A stretch of 64,000 nucleotides of DNA. Origin: Drechmeria coniospora (taxonomy: Eukaryota > Ascomycota > Sordariomycetes > Hypocreales > Ophiocordycipitaceae). The notes below the pieces were generated by a model that was given only the letters and a program-made list of their open reading frames with translations, had not been told where the DNA came from and searched no databases. Below are positions 48,303 to 58,850 of the stretch, piece after piece (the first letter of the stretch is position 1; each line of letters begins with the position of its first letter). The translations under genes were made by a program, and so were the position numbers. The DNA is taken from assembly GCF_001625195.1 (NCBI RefSeq), contig NC_054389.1:1736001-1800000 (forward strand), read 5' to 3'.

Positions 48303-49112
48303 TCCGCGAGAATTATGTAGTCATGGAACGGCGTCTAGCTCGTCGTACATTCACCCACCGCCTTCTGTTTGCCTTGTTGTAGGCCCATTTGATCAGATCA
48401 AGATTTCTCTCCACCGCCATCTCACGCGGCTCATCTGTTTCGTCGTCGGCTCCCATCTGACGGGCCGGCTTTCACGGCCTCCCTATGTAGGGTTGTAAAG
48501 CTAGATGGAGCCGTCCGTACCAGGATGGGCGCTGGCAACGCCGGTGGAGAAATGGATGACGGTTCGTTCGAGAGATGCGCCTGTCGAGCCTTGAACTTGA
48601 CATGCGGGAGCATTCAGAAGCAGCATGGCGAGGAGCGGCAAGTAGGAGAAGGAAGCGTCATGACGGGTGGTTCCCAATCGGGTCGGCCCGGTGTGAGTCA
48701 CTTCGCCGAACGGCACGTCTCTGGTGCAGAGACATGGCTGCTGCTAGTGGCTCGGTTGGTCTCCAATGGTAGGTAGTTAGTTATTCATCCAGGCAAACGT
48801 CGAGCTTGAGTCCCGGAATTGCACGAGGGAGAAAAAGTAGATGCAGCAGCTAGTATGTTGGCATGCTTCGTCGGTAGCTCCAGAGTCACCCCAACAGTTC
48901 GCCGTTGCACTTCCTTCCCGCCTGGCCGCCAATCCAAAGCGGCAAGGCCATCTGGGAATACAAAGTCATAAAAAGCAGGTGCAACCCCCGCTGCTTCACA
49001 TTCATGAATTAAGCATTCGATTGATATCTTGACCTCGCTGCCACGAACGCTGTAAAATCATTCCCAATCGAACCTCTGGCGATTCATCCTACTATTTCTC
49101 GACGCATCGACC
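48303..49112. other. Intergenic region upstream of the ABC-F gene
   Basis: About 810 bases from the transposon target duplication to the ABC-F ATG. No gene or strong motif is seen. It should contain the ABC-F promoter and leader, with a CT/A-rich segment just before the ATG. Confidence 0.55.
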
Positions 49113-51577
49113 ATGATGACGTCGATGAATGCCGAGTCGGTGACAACGATCCTCTGCACCGCCAAGCAAACCCGGTTCCACATCGACTCTCCCAACTATC
49201 GCGAGGTAACTTCGTGCCTGGAAGCGCTCCGTCCCAGATGAAAGCAAAACCCATGTTCCGTGCTCAACAAACTACAGCTCGACATTGACGGCCTCGGCAT
49301 CACCGTTGCGGCTGGTGAGACGGAAGCCAAAGGCAAGTCGTCGAGAGCGCGCGCTGGCGGCGTCGAGATCCTCTCCAATGCAAAGCTCCGTCTCAAGGAG
49401 GGCCGACGGTACGCCCTCGTGGGCCGGAATGGGACGGGAAAGTCGAGTGCGCCGCATCACCTATCCCATCTTGCCCCATGCTTTGCCTGAGCGGTGCTGA
49501 TGCACACCAGCCCTGCTCCGGGCAATCGCCGAGAAACTCATCCCCGGTGTGCCAGAGGGGACGAATATTGCCATCCTCCAGCAGACGAGGTTGACCGACG
49601 AGGCTGGCGCCGGCGCGACGAACAGCAAGGATGCGGGGCCGAGTGTTCTCGAGCTTGTCATCGACCGTGCCATCGCCAGGGACACCGTCGAGAAAGAGAT
49701 GCAAGGTATTCTCCTAGTCGTCCTCCCTACAGGACACCAGCCCATTGCCGGTGGAGAAATTAAAAGGCTACAGTCCTCTCCGGAGGCATCGACGCTTCCG
49801 ACGCTTTTGCTCCGATCCGAGCTCTAAGGACCCTCAAGCACGAACGCCTCCAACAGCAACTATTTCGTCTAGACAAGGAGGCCCGCCTCCGCAGCGGTGC
49901 TAGAGGAACGCAGGCTCGCAAAGCCCTCGCCGCCTTTTCCAAAGTTGTCGACGAATCCAAGGCTACGTATGCATGGGCCAAGATTCCGTTCTCATGGCAC
50001 CTCACCGCTGACACATGTGCAGCCTTGAACAGCCGGACCAAGATATCGCGCCGGCGGTCCTCCAGGCCGAGACACAGGAAGCCATCGATATGCTCGCCCA
50101 GCTTCAGGTCCAAGTCGAGCCCGCGCGCATCGCCCAAGTCGAATCCAAGGCCAAATCCATCCTCACCGGCCTTGGCTTCTCATCTGATGCCATGGTCAAA
50201 CCCGCTAGCGGCATGTCGGGCGGCTGGCATATGCGCGCCTCTCTCGCCACGACCCTTCTTCAGCCCTCGGATATCCTTATCCTCGACGAGCCGACAAATT
50301 TCCTCGATCTCCTCGGCATCGTTTGGCTGCAGCGGTACCTGCGCTCGCTCGAGGAAACGGACAGGCCGCCGACGCTGATATTGGTGTCGCACGATCGCGA
50401 CTTCATCGGCCTCTGCACCGACCTGCTGATCCTCCGAGACAAGCAGCTGACCTACTTCCACGGCGACCTGCCGACCTTTGAGCACTCGCAGGCCGACCGC
50501 AAGCTCTGGCTTCGCAGGATGAAGGATGCCCAGGCCAAGCAGAAGGCTCATATGGAGAAGACGATCCAGCAGAACATGAAGGCCGGCAAGGCAAACGACG
50601 ACCAGAACAAGATTCGCCAGGCGAAATCGCGACAGAAGAAGCTCGGCGATAGATGGGGCATGCAAGTCAATGCCAAGGGAGGCCGCTTCAAGCTCAACCG
50701 AGACCTGGCTGGCTTCCACTTGACATCCCGGGATGATATCGAAATCCCGCCCGAGGAACGGCCCGTCGTCATGACTCTGCCAGAGCCGCCGGACTTACGG
50801 TTCCCCGGCGCGCTCTTGTCGGTGGAGAAGGCGTCCTATCGTTACTCGGCCAAGTTGCCTTTTGCCGTCCAGGGCATCACTCTCTCCGTCGGAATGGGCG
50901 ATCGCGTCGGCATCCTCGGGCTCAACGGTTCTGGGAAGTCGACGCTCCTCAAGATGCTCGTCCAGGAAACAGTACCAGCGTCTGGCAGCCTCAGCACCCA
51001 CCCGCGACTGAAGCTGGCCTACTACTCGCAACACGCCACAGAAGCGCTCACGGCCCTCGGTAGGGCAGAGCCCGAGCTCTCGGCGCTCGCACTCCTCACG
51101 CGCGACGTCGATGGCGCACTCGATGAGGGGGAGGTTCGTGCCCTTCTCGGGGAGCTCGGCTTGCCTGGCCGCATCGCCTCGGACGTGCCCGTCTGCAAGC
51201 TCTCCGGAGGCCAGATGGTGCGATGCGAGCTCGCCCGACTGTTGTGGCGGCGACCGCACTGTCTCGTCCTCGACGAGGTGACGACACATCTCGACTACGA
51301 GACGGTCACGGCGCTGCGCGTCGCGCTGAACCATTGGGAGGGGGCCGTGGTGCTCGTCAGCCACGATCGGTGGTTCATGCGCGGCGCCATAGAAGGGAAC
51401 CTGGACGACGACGAGGACGATGATTTCGCCAGCGATGATGCATCCGCGGACGAGGTGGCGCCCCGGAGGAGGGTGGTCTACAGGTTGAAGGCGGGGCAGC
51501 TGAGCGTGCTGGAAAATGGTGTGACGCAGTTTGAAGAGCTCATGGAGAGGAGGGCCAGAAAGCTGCTCGGAAGATAG
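49113..51577 (+). CDS. ABC-F family ATPase (twin ATP-binding cassettes, no membrane domain), five exons
   Basis: Soluble ABC protein of the class acting on ribosomes (Gcn20, Arb1, bacterial Uup/Ybit-like). Exons: 49113-49205, 49278-49446, 49511-49705, 49774-49966, 50023-51577; 734 aa, with all introns GT-AG. Cassette 1: Walker A GRNGTGKST (80-88, split by intron 2), signature SGMSGGW (279-285), Walker B DILILDEPTN (300-309), H-loop VSHDR. The linker (about 370-440) is long, basic and helical (RRMKDAQAKQKAHMEKTIQQ), as in the tRNA-contacting arm of ABC-F proteins. Cassette 2: Walker A GLNGSGKST (516-524), signature KLSGGQMVR (609-617), Walker B HCLVLDEVTTHLD (629-641), VSHDRWF. An acidic segment follows near the C-terminus. 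Role in ribosome assembly or translation is inferred from the class. Its stop is 65 bases from the convergent lipid-kinase stop. Confidence 0.92.
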
Positions 51578-51642
51578 CCCTCTGTCATTTTCCCACGGGG
51601 TACTGTGGCGTAGTCACGAGGATGGACGTCGACTCGCCCCAT

Positions 51643-53079
51643 CTACTTGCTCTGCTGAAGCTGCGGATCAACGAGAACAGAAAATAACCCCCCGAGAGCC
51701 TTGCTGACCGTCATGGATCCCCCCTGCGGTACCTCGACGATGGTTCCATCGACGCAAAACATGCGCCATCGAGCCAGGTCCTCCTGAATGTGAACACAAA
51801 CCTCGTCGACCTCCTCATAACTCACCGCCTGCCCATCGTCCCATTTCATTCCGACGTGTTTTCCGCCATCGTACGCCGCCATCATAACTTCCATGGTCCT
51901 CGCGCCGCCAATGGGCCCAAAGCGCACAAGGCGGAGCTTGCTATCCAGCGGTTTGCTCGCGGGGGAGATGGCAAACGTGCGCTCGAGGTTGGATACGAGC
52001 GTGACGAGGACGTATCCGTGCGTTTCACCGTCGACCGGGACTAAGCTGGACGGTGAGGAGGAACGGCGAATGGAAAGACTCGCGCGGTAGGCGTGGGACT
52101 CGCCGAGAAGCTCCCGGGCAACCATGGCGAAGCGCTTGTTGCCATGTGCCCGGAATTCAGGTGTGTCGCTTTCGTGGACGATGCTGGCGTGGAAGCCGTA
52201 GCTGGCAACAATGGCACCGTAAAGCGAGACAACAGAATCTTGCTGCCTTGTCAGACCTGCCCCGTTACCAACACCATCCGTCGTGGGTTCGTAGGAGACG
52301 ACGCGAGAGCCTGCCGAGAACGAGGCCCGGAAGATGGGCAGGTCAGCCGGCACGCCGAGGAAGAGCGTCCGAAGACCCATAACCAGAGGGGACGGGCATG
52401 ATTCCTTCGATAGTGGCTTGTGGAGGGAATGAAATAGGGCATTTCCGGTGCCAAAGGGTAGCAGTGAAATGAGTGGTGGCTGGCTCCCAGCCGAAGGTTC
52501 ATGGCCGTTGAGCAGATCCGCAACGCCACCGTCGCCGCTCAGCAAGACCACTGTCCTTTTTTCATCATCACGAGAATGAGAATGAAGTGATTGAGCCAAG
52601 CGGAGAACGCTTTGCTTGTCCTGCGTGACGACGGTATTGGGCATCTGCGCACCTCCGAGAGACTCCACAGCAAGAGTCCACAGCGGTCGCAGTACCGATT
52701 CCCAGAATGCCAATGCGAGGCCCAAGCCAGACCCCGTAGACACAAGGACGTCGACCTTGTTGTTGCCGGTGTTGCGAAGATGGGGCGGTACACTGCCGAG
52801 GCGGCAGTCCTGCAGAACGTCACCCGAGACGGAATCGGCGCATAGTAACACCAACCGGCCGGTTTGCGACTGTTGCTCCGGGTCCTCGTTCAGGCAGCAG
52901 ATGAGAAGCTCTCCCTCTCCATGTCGGCCTGGAGAAGGCGTCATTTCAATCGCGAGGACGACCTCGTCAACTCTCGTCTGACCCTGGCTGCCATCGACTT
53001 GAGTCCATACAAGACTTCCATCTCGAATGCGCACATTTTGCACCTTTTGCCGTAAAGGTTGGTCTACAGCACTGGCCAT
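51643..53079 (-). CDS. Lipid kinase-like protein, DAGK catalytic domain (sphingoid base / diacylglycerol kinase family)
   Basis: Single-exon frame of 478 aa from the ATG at 53079 (three codons inside the longer open frame). The DAGK-type fold begins near residue 108 (KVDVLVSTGSGLGLALAFWE), where family members usually have a Asn-Pro-x-Ser-Gly phosphate loop. The nucleotide loop is VVLLSGDGGVADLLNG (about 177-192) in place of the usual Gly-Gly-Asp-Gly-Thr. LLPFGTGNALFHSL (about 206-219) matches the conserved second loop. The remainder resembles the sphingosine-kinase beta-sandwich domain (WRMFCVDGTIVEVPQGG near the end). Likely substrates are sphingoid bases or diacylglycerol at membranes. The altered loops make full activity uncertain. 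It is convergent with the ABC-F gene and tandem with trm1. Confidence 0.8.
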   Translation of the reverse strand: MASAVDQPLRQKVQNVRIRDGSLVWTQVDGSQGQTRVDEVVLAIEMTPSPGRHGEGELLICCLNEDPEQQSQTGRLVLLCADSVSGDVLQDCRLGSVPPHLRNTGNNKVDVLVSTGSGLGLALAFWESVLRPLWTLAVESLGGAQMPNTVVTQDKQSVLRLAQSLHSHSRDDEKRTVVLLSGDGGVADLLNGHEPSAGSQPPLISLLPFGTGNALFHSLHKPLSKESCPSPLVMGLRTLFLGVPADLPIFRASFSAGSRVVSYEPTTDGVGNGAGLTRQQDSVVSLYGAIVASYGFHASIVHESDTPEFRAHGNKRFAMVARELLGESHAYRASLSIRRSSSPSSLVPVDGETHGYVLVTLVSNLERTFAISPASKPLDSKLRLVRFGPIGGARTMEVMMAAYDGGKHVGMKWDDGQAVSYEEVDEVCVHIQEDLARWRMFCVDGTIVEVPQGGSMTVSKALGGLFSVLVDPQLQQSK

Positions 53080-53337
53080 ACTTGACACGGAGGGGATCTG
53101 AGCGGAGTTTATGCGAGACTATGCGGCGGCAATCACACCGAGGACGCAAGAGGAGAAAGGGCTCAACGTTGGATTGATATCAGATTGGCGTATGTTGCAT
53201 ACTATGTTGTGTTGGTTAGACCTCGGTCTGAGTCAATTCAGCCCATTGTGGGTCGGCGGAGCCGGCTTGTGACGGCAGACAGACAGTGCGTGACAACAAC
53301 ATCTCCGGTCCGTGGTAGTGTCGAGCCACCGATGGTC

Positions 53338-55425
53338 TCAATTACCCTTTGCCTTGGTCATGGGACCCCAGTTCACCGAGGGATTCATTTGATAGCGCAC
53401 ATAACGCTGACCCCTTTGTCGACCTAGCTGAGCCAGGGCGGCATCAAAGACAAGTGTCTTTCGCAGCTCACTCTCGGCAGCTTCGGGCTTCCCTGCTCCG
53501 TGCGCATCGTTCTCGTCCGGAGCAGGGCACGGAGCAGGGCCTGGATTCTCATCCGGCTTGTTGACCGAAGCAAGTTCCGGTTCCGTCTCTGCCGACTGCC
53601 CGCCGCCGCCCACCATTTTGACGTCTTTGCCGTCGCCTTGGTTCGTCTCGTCGGCACCGTTGCCTTGGCCCACCAGACCCGCGTCGTGCAGGATTTTCCA
53701 GGCGGCCATGGAGGGCTTGTATTTAGAGGCTTTTATGGGAGACTTCTGTCGAACCCACTCCGTCATTATCCACCATATCGTCGACCAGGGCGCATCCGTC
53801 TTGATGGCACCGGCCCGGCAGTGACTCCGTCCGACCTGGTAACCGAGATGAATGAGAGCGCCCCTGAACATGTCGTCGGTCGGGGTAGTGCAGGAGATGG
53901 CGCTCGATACCTTGCCGGGGATGACGAAGAAGGGACAGTGGTCGACCGAGGCGAGTTGGGCTTCCTTGGAGTCGACGCCATCCTCAGGCTTCGGTCCCGG
54001 AATGAACTCTTCCTGTGCAGTCCGCAGCATGCCTTCCAGCCTTGGCAGAGTTTTGTAGACATCGGGAGAGGCCTTTGGAATTTCGTCGAGAAGGCGCTGG
54101 ACAAACTCTTGGTTGTGGATGTGGCCGGCATACATCGGTCCAGCGACGTGCATCTTGAAGCCGCAATGGTGGCAGAATCGGTCCTCGGTGGGACCCAAGG
54201 CCATACCGTGCTTGTAGAAATACCCGATGCCGTTCTTGTTCGGCGCCGGCTTGCTCCGCAGGAGTGGTTGCGTCTGCCACGAGTGACAGCCACGGTCGCA
54301 GCTGTAGACAAGCATCGTCTTGGCGCCGTTGAACTTGACTGCTTGCGGCGACCTCGTGACCTTGACGAAGACCTTGGTATAGAAGTCGATGGACAGGGAG
54401 AGAAGCGGCTCAATGGCCAAGCCGTACTTGGCGCCGGAGGATGCTATCGCGTTGAGAATCAGCCTCAGGGCGGCCTCATGACTGTGCATTCCCTTGACGG
54501 GAACTCCCCCGTACAAGGCGAAGGCCTTTTCGCAGTAACTGTGACCGGCCCACACTGCGCTGTCGGTACAGGTAACGCAGAGGAGGCCGCCGTCGTCGCG
54601 GACGGATTGGATGGCGGCGTCGAAAAATGGGGCGGCGGTGCCGTAGGGGTCCAGATCGACGACGTCGAACTTGTGACTCTTCCCAGCGTTCCCATTGCGG
54701 TCCTTCTTCGCTAGGTCGTCGGCAATGGCACGGTACATGAGGCCGAGGGCATCTTCATTCGTCACGTTGATGGCGTGCTGTAGGTTGTTGAACTCGACGT
54801 TGAGTTTGATGGAATCCACGGCCGACTCCGAGAGGTCGTTTGCAGTGATGGAGGTGTTAAAAGGTAGCTCGTGCCCGTATCGAAGGGCGCGAAGACCCGA
54901 GGCGGAGAGCGCATCAAGGATCTTGAACGTTTGATTCGGCACCGTTGGGGTGTCGGACTGCTCTTGGAGCTTGTCCTGCTTCGGCTCCTGGTCCGGTTGG
55001 AGGACCGGAGCGGCGTCATCTTCCCCACGCTTCCGTTTCTTGCCACCCCTCCCTTGCTTCGCGAGGTTTTTGGATCGACGCTGTTCCAGCATCCATTCGC
55101 CGTACGCCTTGATGGCAAGAGTCGACAGGTCGCGGTTGTACTGCTGAATGGGGTTGTAAAAGACCTTTTGCTCTGCAGAAGCTCCTTTTTGTGCCGTGGC
55201 ATCATGTGGAACCAGGATGGTTGCCTTGCCTTCTGTTATCGGGCGATACAGCTTGCCTCGTCGCTCGACAAGGCCCTCTCCATCATGATTGTCTGTCATC
55301 GAGGCTAAATAATGGCGAGGCGTGGGGGAAAGTCGGCGTGTCAATGGCGAGGCAGAGACACGCACGATGGGTCTGGCCGTGCGTGTGAAGAACTGTGCGT
55401 GAAGGACAATGGTGCCGTGAAGCAT
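53338..55425 (-). CDS. trm1: tRNA (guanine26-N2)-dimethyltransferase TRM1
   Basis: Single exon, 695 aa. Uses S-adenosylmethionine to form N2,N2-dimethylguanosine at position 26 of tRNAs. The family catalytic motif is DVVDLDPYGTAAPFFD (DLDPYG at 257-262), preceded by ILDALSASGLRALRYG (SAM-binding motif I, about 169-184) and ANDLSESAV (motif II). Cys/His pairs consistent with the C-terminal zinc site occur in YSCDRGCHSW and DRFCHHCGFKMH. Residues 1-42 are Arg-rich with no acids, like a mitochondrial presequence; an in-frame Met at 43 (MTDNHDGEG) offers a second start. Yeast Trm1 uses two starts for mitochondrial and nuclear forms, so the same is likely. A basic KKRKRGEDD segment (129-137) may be a nuclear localisation signal. 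An Asp/Pro/Glu-rich insert precedes the C-terminus. Confidence 0.96.
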   Translation of the reverse strand: MLHGTIVLHAQFFTRTARPIVRVSASPLTRRLSPTPRHYLASMTDNHDGEGLVERRGKLYRPITEGKATILVPHDATAQKGASAEQKVFYNPIQQYNRDLSTLAIKAYGEWMLEQRRSKNLAKQGRGGKKRKRGEDDAAPVLQPDQEPKQDKLQEQSDTPTVPNQTFKILDALSASGLRALRYGHELPFNTSITANDLSESAVDSIKLNVEFNNLQHAINVTNEDALGLMYRAIADDLAKKDRNGNAGKSHKFDVVDLDPYGTAAPFFDAAIQSVRDDGGLLCVTCTDSAVWAGHSYCEKAFALYGGVPVKGMHSHEAALRLILNAIASSGAKYGLAIEPLLSLSIDFYTKVFVKVTRSPQAVKFNGAKTMLVYSCDRGCHSWQTQPLLRSKPAPNKNGIGYFYKHGMALGPTEDRFCHHCGFKMHVAGPMYAGHIHNQEFVQRLLDEIPKASPDVYKTLPRLEGMLRTAQEEFIPGPKPEDGVDSKEAQLASVDHCPFFVIPGKVSSAISCTTPTDDMFRGALIHLGYQVGRSHCRAGAIKTDAPWSTIWWIMTEWVRQKSPIKASKYKPSMAAWKILHDAGLVGQGNGADETNQGDGKDVKMVGGGGQSAETEPELASVNKPDENPGPAPCPAPDENDAHGAGKPEAAESELRKTLVFDAALAQLGRQRGQRYVRYQMNPSVNWGPMTKAKGN

Positions 55426-56677
55426 GCAGGCGTTTGTCCAGGGCTGCGGGGGTTCCGTGCTTGGAGAATTGTCGACATGAAGCTATCCAAAAAATTGGGA
55501 GAATCTGATTCTGCTGCAAGAATATGGGGCTGTGGTTGGATGGACCATGGACGAACAAGTGGGTCGCGGACTTTTGAACGCCGACGGCCGATCGTCACTA
55601 CGGGTCACATTTTGGCGGGGTTATCGCTACTGGCGTGTTGCTGACGAGGCCCCGTTTCTTGCCAGTGACATTCATAGTAGTAATGACGCGAGCCTACTTA
55701 CTGTACTTACAACTACTTGCACAGTACGGAGTACAACTAAGTACTTGTACTCCGTACTCCGTATAACTGTGCCTTGTATTTATGGGAGTTGTTCAATAAA
55801 GACAGTCTCCGCCCTTCTCGAATAGTATACTCATGCATTCTCGTACGACTCCATATAATTATACTCTCGCCTAGTTAGTGAATTGTGGCCCAGATCTGGG
55901 GCATCTGCCTTGGTTCCATATCAGATACAAGCAACGGTCGTTGCCCATGTTCATGGTCCAAATGTCAAGCGCCCTGGTAAGTAAGTACGGAGTACATGAA
56001 CTCGAGGGGCTGAAACATCATGACGTCGCCCCTACCAAAATGGACAGATTCAGAACGTTAACCAGTGCGAAGCAGCAGCACGCACCGTCTTCCATCGCCA
56101 GACACGTGATTAACATGTAGCTCGAATCCGTTCATCACCGCTAATCATCTCAAGGAAGGCACCCACAGGGTTATATTGGCACGCTTGGTGCATTTGGTCA
56201 AACAAAGAAGGAGCTCACCATGCTGCGCCGGACGAGTTGATATCATTTTGGCAGTCTTGCTTGCCGCCTAGCGAGCTTCGTTGCTTCCTCGTGGACGTGG
56301 GCAACACGATGAAATAGGAGGGCTCGATGCACCTTCCACCACCATGAGATGCACATCATCCGTCGCCAAAGTTGAGGGGCTGTTGAGGGCTCGCCCTTCC
56401 AACTTGTCGTTCGGTAGCCCGCCTCAACCGCATCACCGCCAACCTATGTGCTTCGGGATATCTTATTCAGTCTACTTTATCCTGCTTTATCCTGCTTCAT
56501 CCTGCTTCATCCTACTTCAACCTACTGCATCCTATTGCATCCTGCTACATCCTTACACCGTCCCTAGAACTGTAATTGAACGAGGTGACCTCCATAAAGA
56601 GAAGAAGAGCCGAGGGAGAAGCGTAGACGGGAAGAAGAGGCGCAATACAAAGCTGCCAGCTCGTCCAGACATTCGCC
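55426..56677. promoter_or_regulatory. Divergent region between trm1 and the SLATT gene
   Basis: About 1.25 kb with both promoters. A small GTAC cluster (GTACGGAGTACAAC, GTACTTGTACTCCGTACTCCG) lies at about 55695-55765. The decamer array at 56471-56550 lies near the SLATT start. Confidence 0.55.
56471..56550 (+). repeat. Decamer tandem array, consensus CCTGCTTCAT, eight copies
   Basis: Eight consecutive 10-base units align without gaps; each differs from the consensus CCTGCTTCAT by zero to a few bases. It ends 127 bases before the ATG of the SLATT-family gene, in its promoter or 5' leader. Confidence 0.9.
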
Positions 56678-57598
56678 ATGGCCGAGCAACATCAGTTCAC
56701 CGGTCTCCCGATTTTGCCTCCTATCCGCCTTGTCAGTGACAAGGATGTATCGAGCAAGGGCCCGGTGAAAGAAAGCGAGCAGCAGTCCCCTGGAGATTGG
56801 GAAACCGGCCAGGGTCGGGAGGAGCTTCACGACGCCCCAGGCAGCAGATACCACGCGCACGGCGGCCATCCCGCAGTGCCTCGCCACAGGTTTCTGACGG
56901 CAGCAGATTGGTCCATCATCGCGGCTAGAATTGGCGGTGCGGTGGATGTCGAGCAACACAAGGCCGTCCATCCAACCCACTGGTGGTGGCCTCCGTCGGG
57001 AATGCCGCCAGGTCTCTACCGAGACATCGTGACGTACCGAAGCAAGTTCTTTTACCTCTTCCACGCAACAAGCATCATTCGCGGCACGTTGATGATTCTC
57101 CAGCTGCTCGTCGGCGCGACGCTGACGTCCCTCGGAGCCATGTCCTTGGTCGACGGCACGCCCATCACGGTGCTCGGGGCCATCAACACCGTCACGGCCG
57201 GCCTCCTCGCCCTCCTGCACAACAGCGGCGTCCCGGACAGGTACCGCTACGACATGGCTGGATTCGGGGACCTCGAGGACAACATCAAGGAACTCCTCGA
57301 CTCGGGCATCGTCCCCGCCGACATGACGATGGACCAGGTCCTTGCCGAATTCTTTGATCGGTTCCGCGAGGCCAAGGCCACCGTCGTTGCCAACATGCCG
57401 CTGCACTACAGCTCCCGACAGGGCAAGCAGCCGGGCGATTCAGCCGTGGTCGTGGTGTCGGCCCCCGAGCCCAAGACGGGGCCGAAGCGGGGCGGCGGAG
57501 ACGAGGCCACGAAGACGACAGGGAGCGGGAGCATGCACGTCATGGATAAGAATGAACAAAAGACCGACGACGCTGGTACTGCTCCGCGCCAAGGGTAG
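56678..57598 (+). CDS. SLATT-family protein (SMODS and SLOG-associating 2TM effector domain, fungal type)
   Basis: Single exon, 306 aa. The N-terminal 110 residues are hydrophilic and Gly/His/Pro-rich, ending WSIIAARIGGAVDVEQ and HPTHWWWPPSGMPPG. The core follows: LYRDIVTYRSKFFYLFHATS, a first membrane span at about 131-155, a second at about 162-181 (PITVLGAINTVTAGLLALLH), then GVPDRYRYD and an acidic helix (GDLEDNIKELLDSG). This matches the fungal SLATT domain as I know it. In bacteria, SLATT proteins accompany nucleotide-second-messenger (SMODS/CD-NTase) and SLOG modules and are thought to form pores as abortive-infection effectors. Fungal copies usually stand alone and their role is unknown. 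The tail from 245 on is Lys/Gly/Thr-rich and disordered. No SMODS or SLOG partner lies in this window. Confidence 0.85.
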   Translation: MAEQHQFTGLPILPPIRLVSDKDVSSKGPVKESEQQSPGDWETGQGREELHDAPGSRYHAHGGHPAVPRHRFLTAADWSIIAARIGGAVDVEQHKAVHPTHWWWPPSGMPPGLYRDIVTYRSKFFYLFHATSIIRGTLMILQLLVGATLTSLGAMSLVDGTPITVLGAINTVTAGLLALLHNSGVPDRYRYDMAGFGDLEDNIKELLDSGIVPADMTMDQVLAEFFDRFREAKATVVANMPLHYSSRQGKQPGDSAVVVVSAPEPKTGPKRGGGDEATKTTGSGSMHVMDKNEQKTDDAGTAPRQG

Positions 57599-58850
57599 AT
57601 TGCTAGGCGTTGCTGGCGCTCCCGTGCTCGATGCGTACGGTGCGTGCACAGCACAGTTCCAGCAAGTGTACTTGCGGCACTTGCCCGTGCTTACATGCGC
57701 ATGCGCTTGTACGGAGTACGGCTCGTCGGATTGCACCCACGCAGATGGAAAGGGCTTGGGATGACGAATTGCCTGGTCCAGCAAGGAGGATTGCGCGACT
57801 TGGCTTGATTGTTCATGTGTTTGTGCGTGGAGATGCCAGTGCGCGCGAGAGGGCGGCGGCGGCGGCGGCGGCGAATCAAGCAGAGGGAATGAATGAGGGA
57901 TCGACGACAAGTCGAGAACGGAAGAAATTGGTGAATCCCGAGTACGCCGGGTGGCTGAGGAAGAACTGCCGTTGCTGCCAATGAGGACGAGCATTTCTGC
58001 GACAGCGTCAACGTTGAAACTCGTCGGATTGGCACTTTGCCGTTGTTCCATTATGCTACGGAAACGAAAGCACAGTGTAGCAGAACTGCTACGCTTATAC
58101 AGCTTGTGATACGAAAGGAAGAGGCTAAATGGGATCAATCACGCCTCAGACGCCCTAGTCATAGTCAGGGGCTGTCAACGGGTTGCCAGGAAAGCTTAAG
58201 GGCCGGTGATTCGGCGAGCATCCAGTGGTCAACTGACGACGTCCCACCAAGGCCCACTGTTTGTTCGTTTCATGCCGTTTAGCTGTTACACCTCCGCATT
58301 GTGCGTGCATTTACCAAGGCATTGCAGCGTACACGACCCACGATAACGCCGTACTGGACGACCGGCAATTCTCTTGCCGATGATGGATTCTGAAGCGGGA
58401 GCTTTGCAGGACGCAAGCTCATGCCAAGAAGCTACACGGACGGAGTAGCTTGCTGGTCAAGGTGAGTGCGACCCGTATACCTCTTTTCGGCCCACGATCC
58501 TCTCGCCTGCCTCACTCCCAGCACGTAGACCTCTCCTCCCACCGCTCCTCTCCCGCCGCTCCTCTCCCTTCCCATCCACCTCTCCTTCCTACCCGTCCTC
58601 ATCGTCGGTCCCTGGTCATCGTCGGAGGCCGGTGAGCATACACGTGCGTACTATCGCTCGGTGCTGCTGCACTTGCACGGTCCGCGTCGCTGCTTGCCAT
58701 TCACTCACCGCGAGACCTTGCCCCGCCGTGACATTCATTCATCTGGACGGACGACCAGACCGAGCACTTTTCTTCGTCAATCCATCCACCCATGTGCTCA
58801 TCCAGCCATCAATCAACCATTCATGTTCGTATCCTACGCATATCACAGTC
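57599..58850. other. Intergenic region with a GGC trinucleotide repeat
   Basis: About 1.25 kb between the SLATT gene and the glycosyltransferase gene. It holds a (GGC)n run at about 57851-57873 and a few GTAC words near 57705. The frame leading into the next gene is open about 220 bases upstream of its chosen ATG but lacks another ATG and membrane-protein character. No gene is called. Confidence 0.5.

Noticed and set aside
53500..54714. 404-codon plus-strand frame opposite trm1
   Set aside because: Antisense shadow of a well-supported TRM1.
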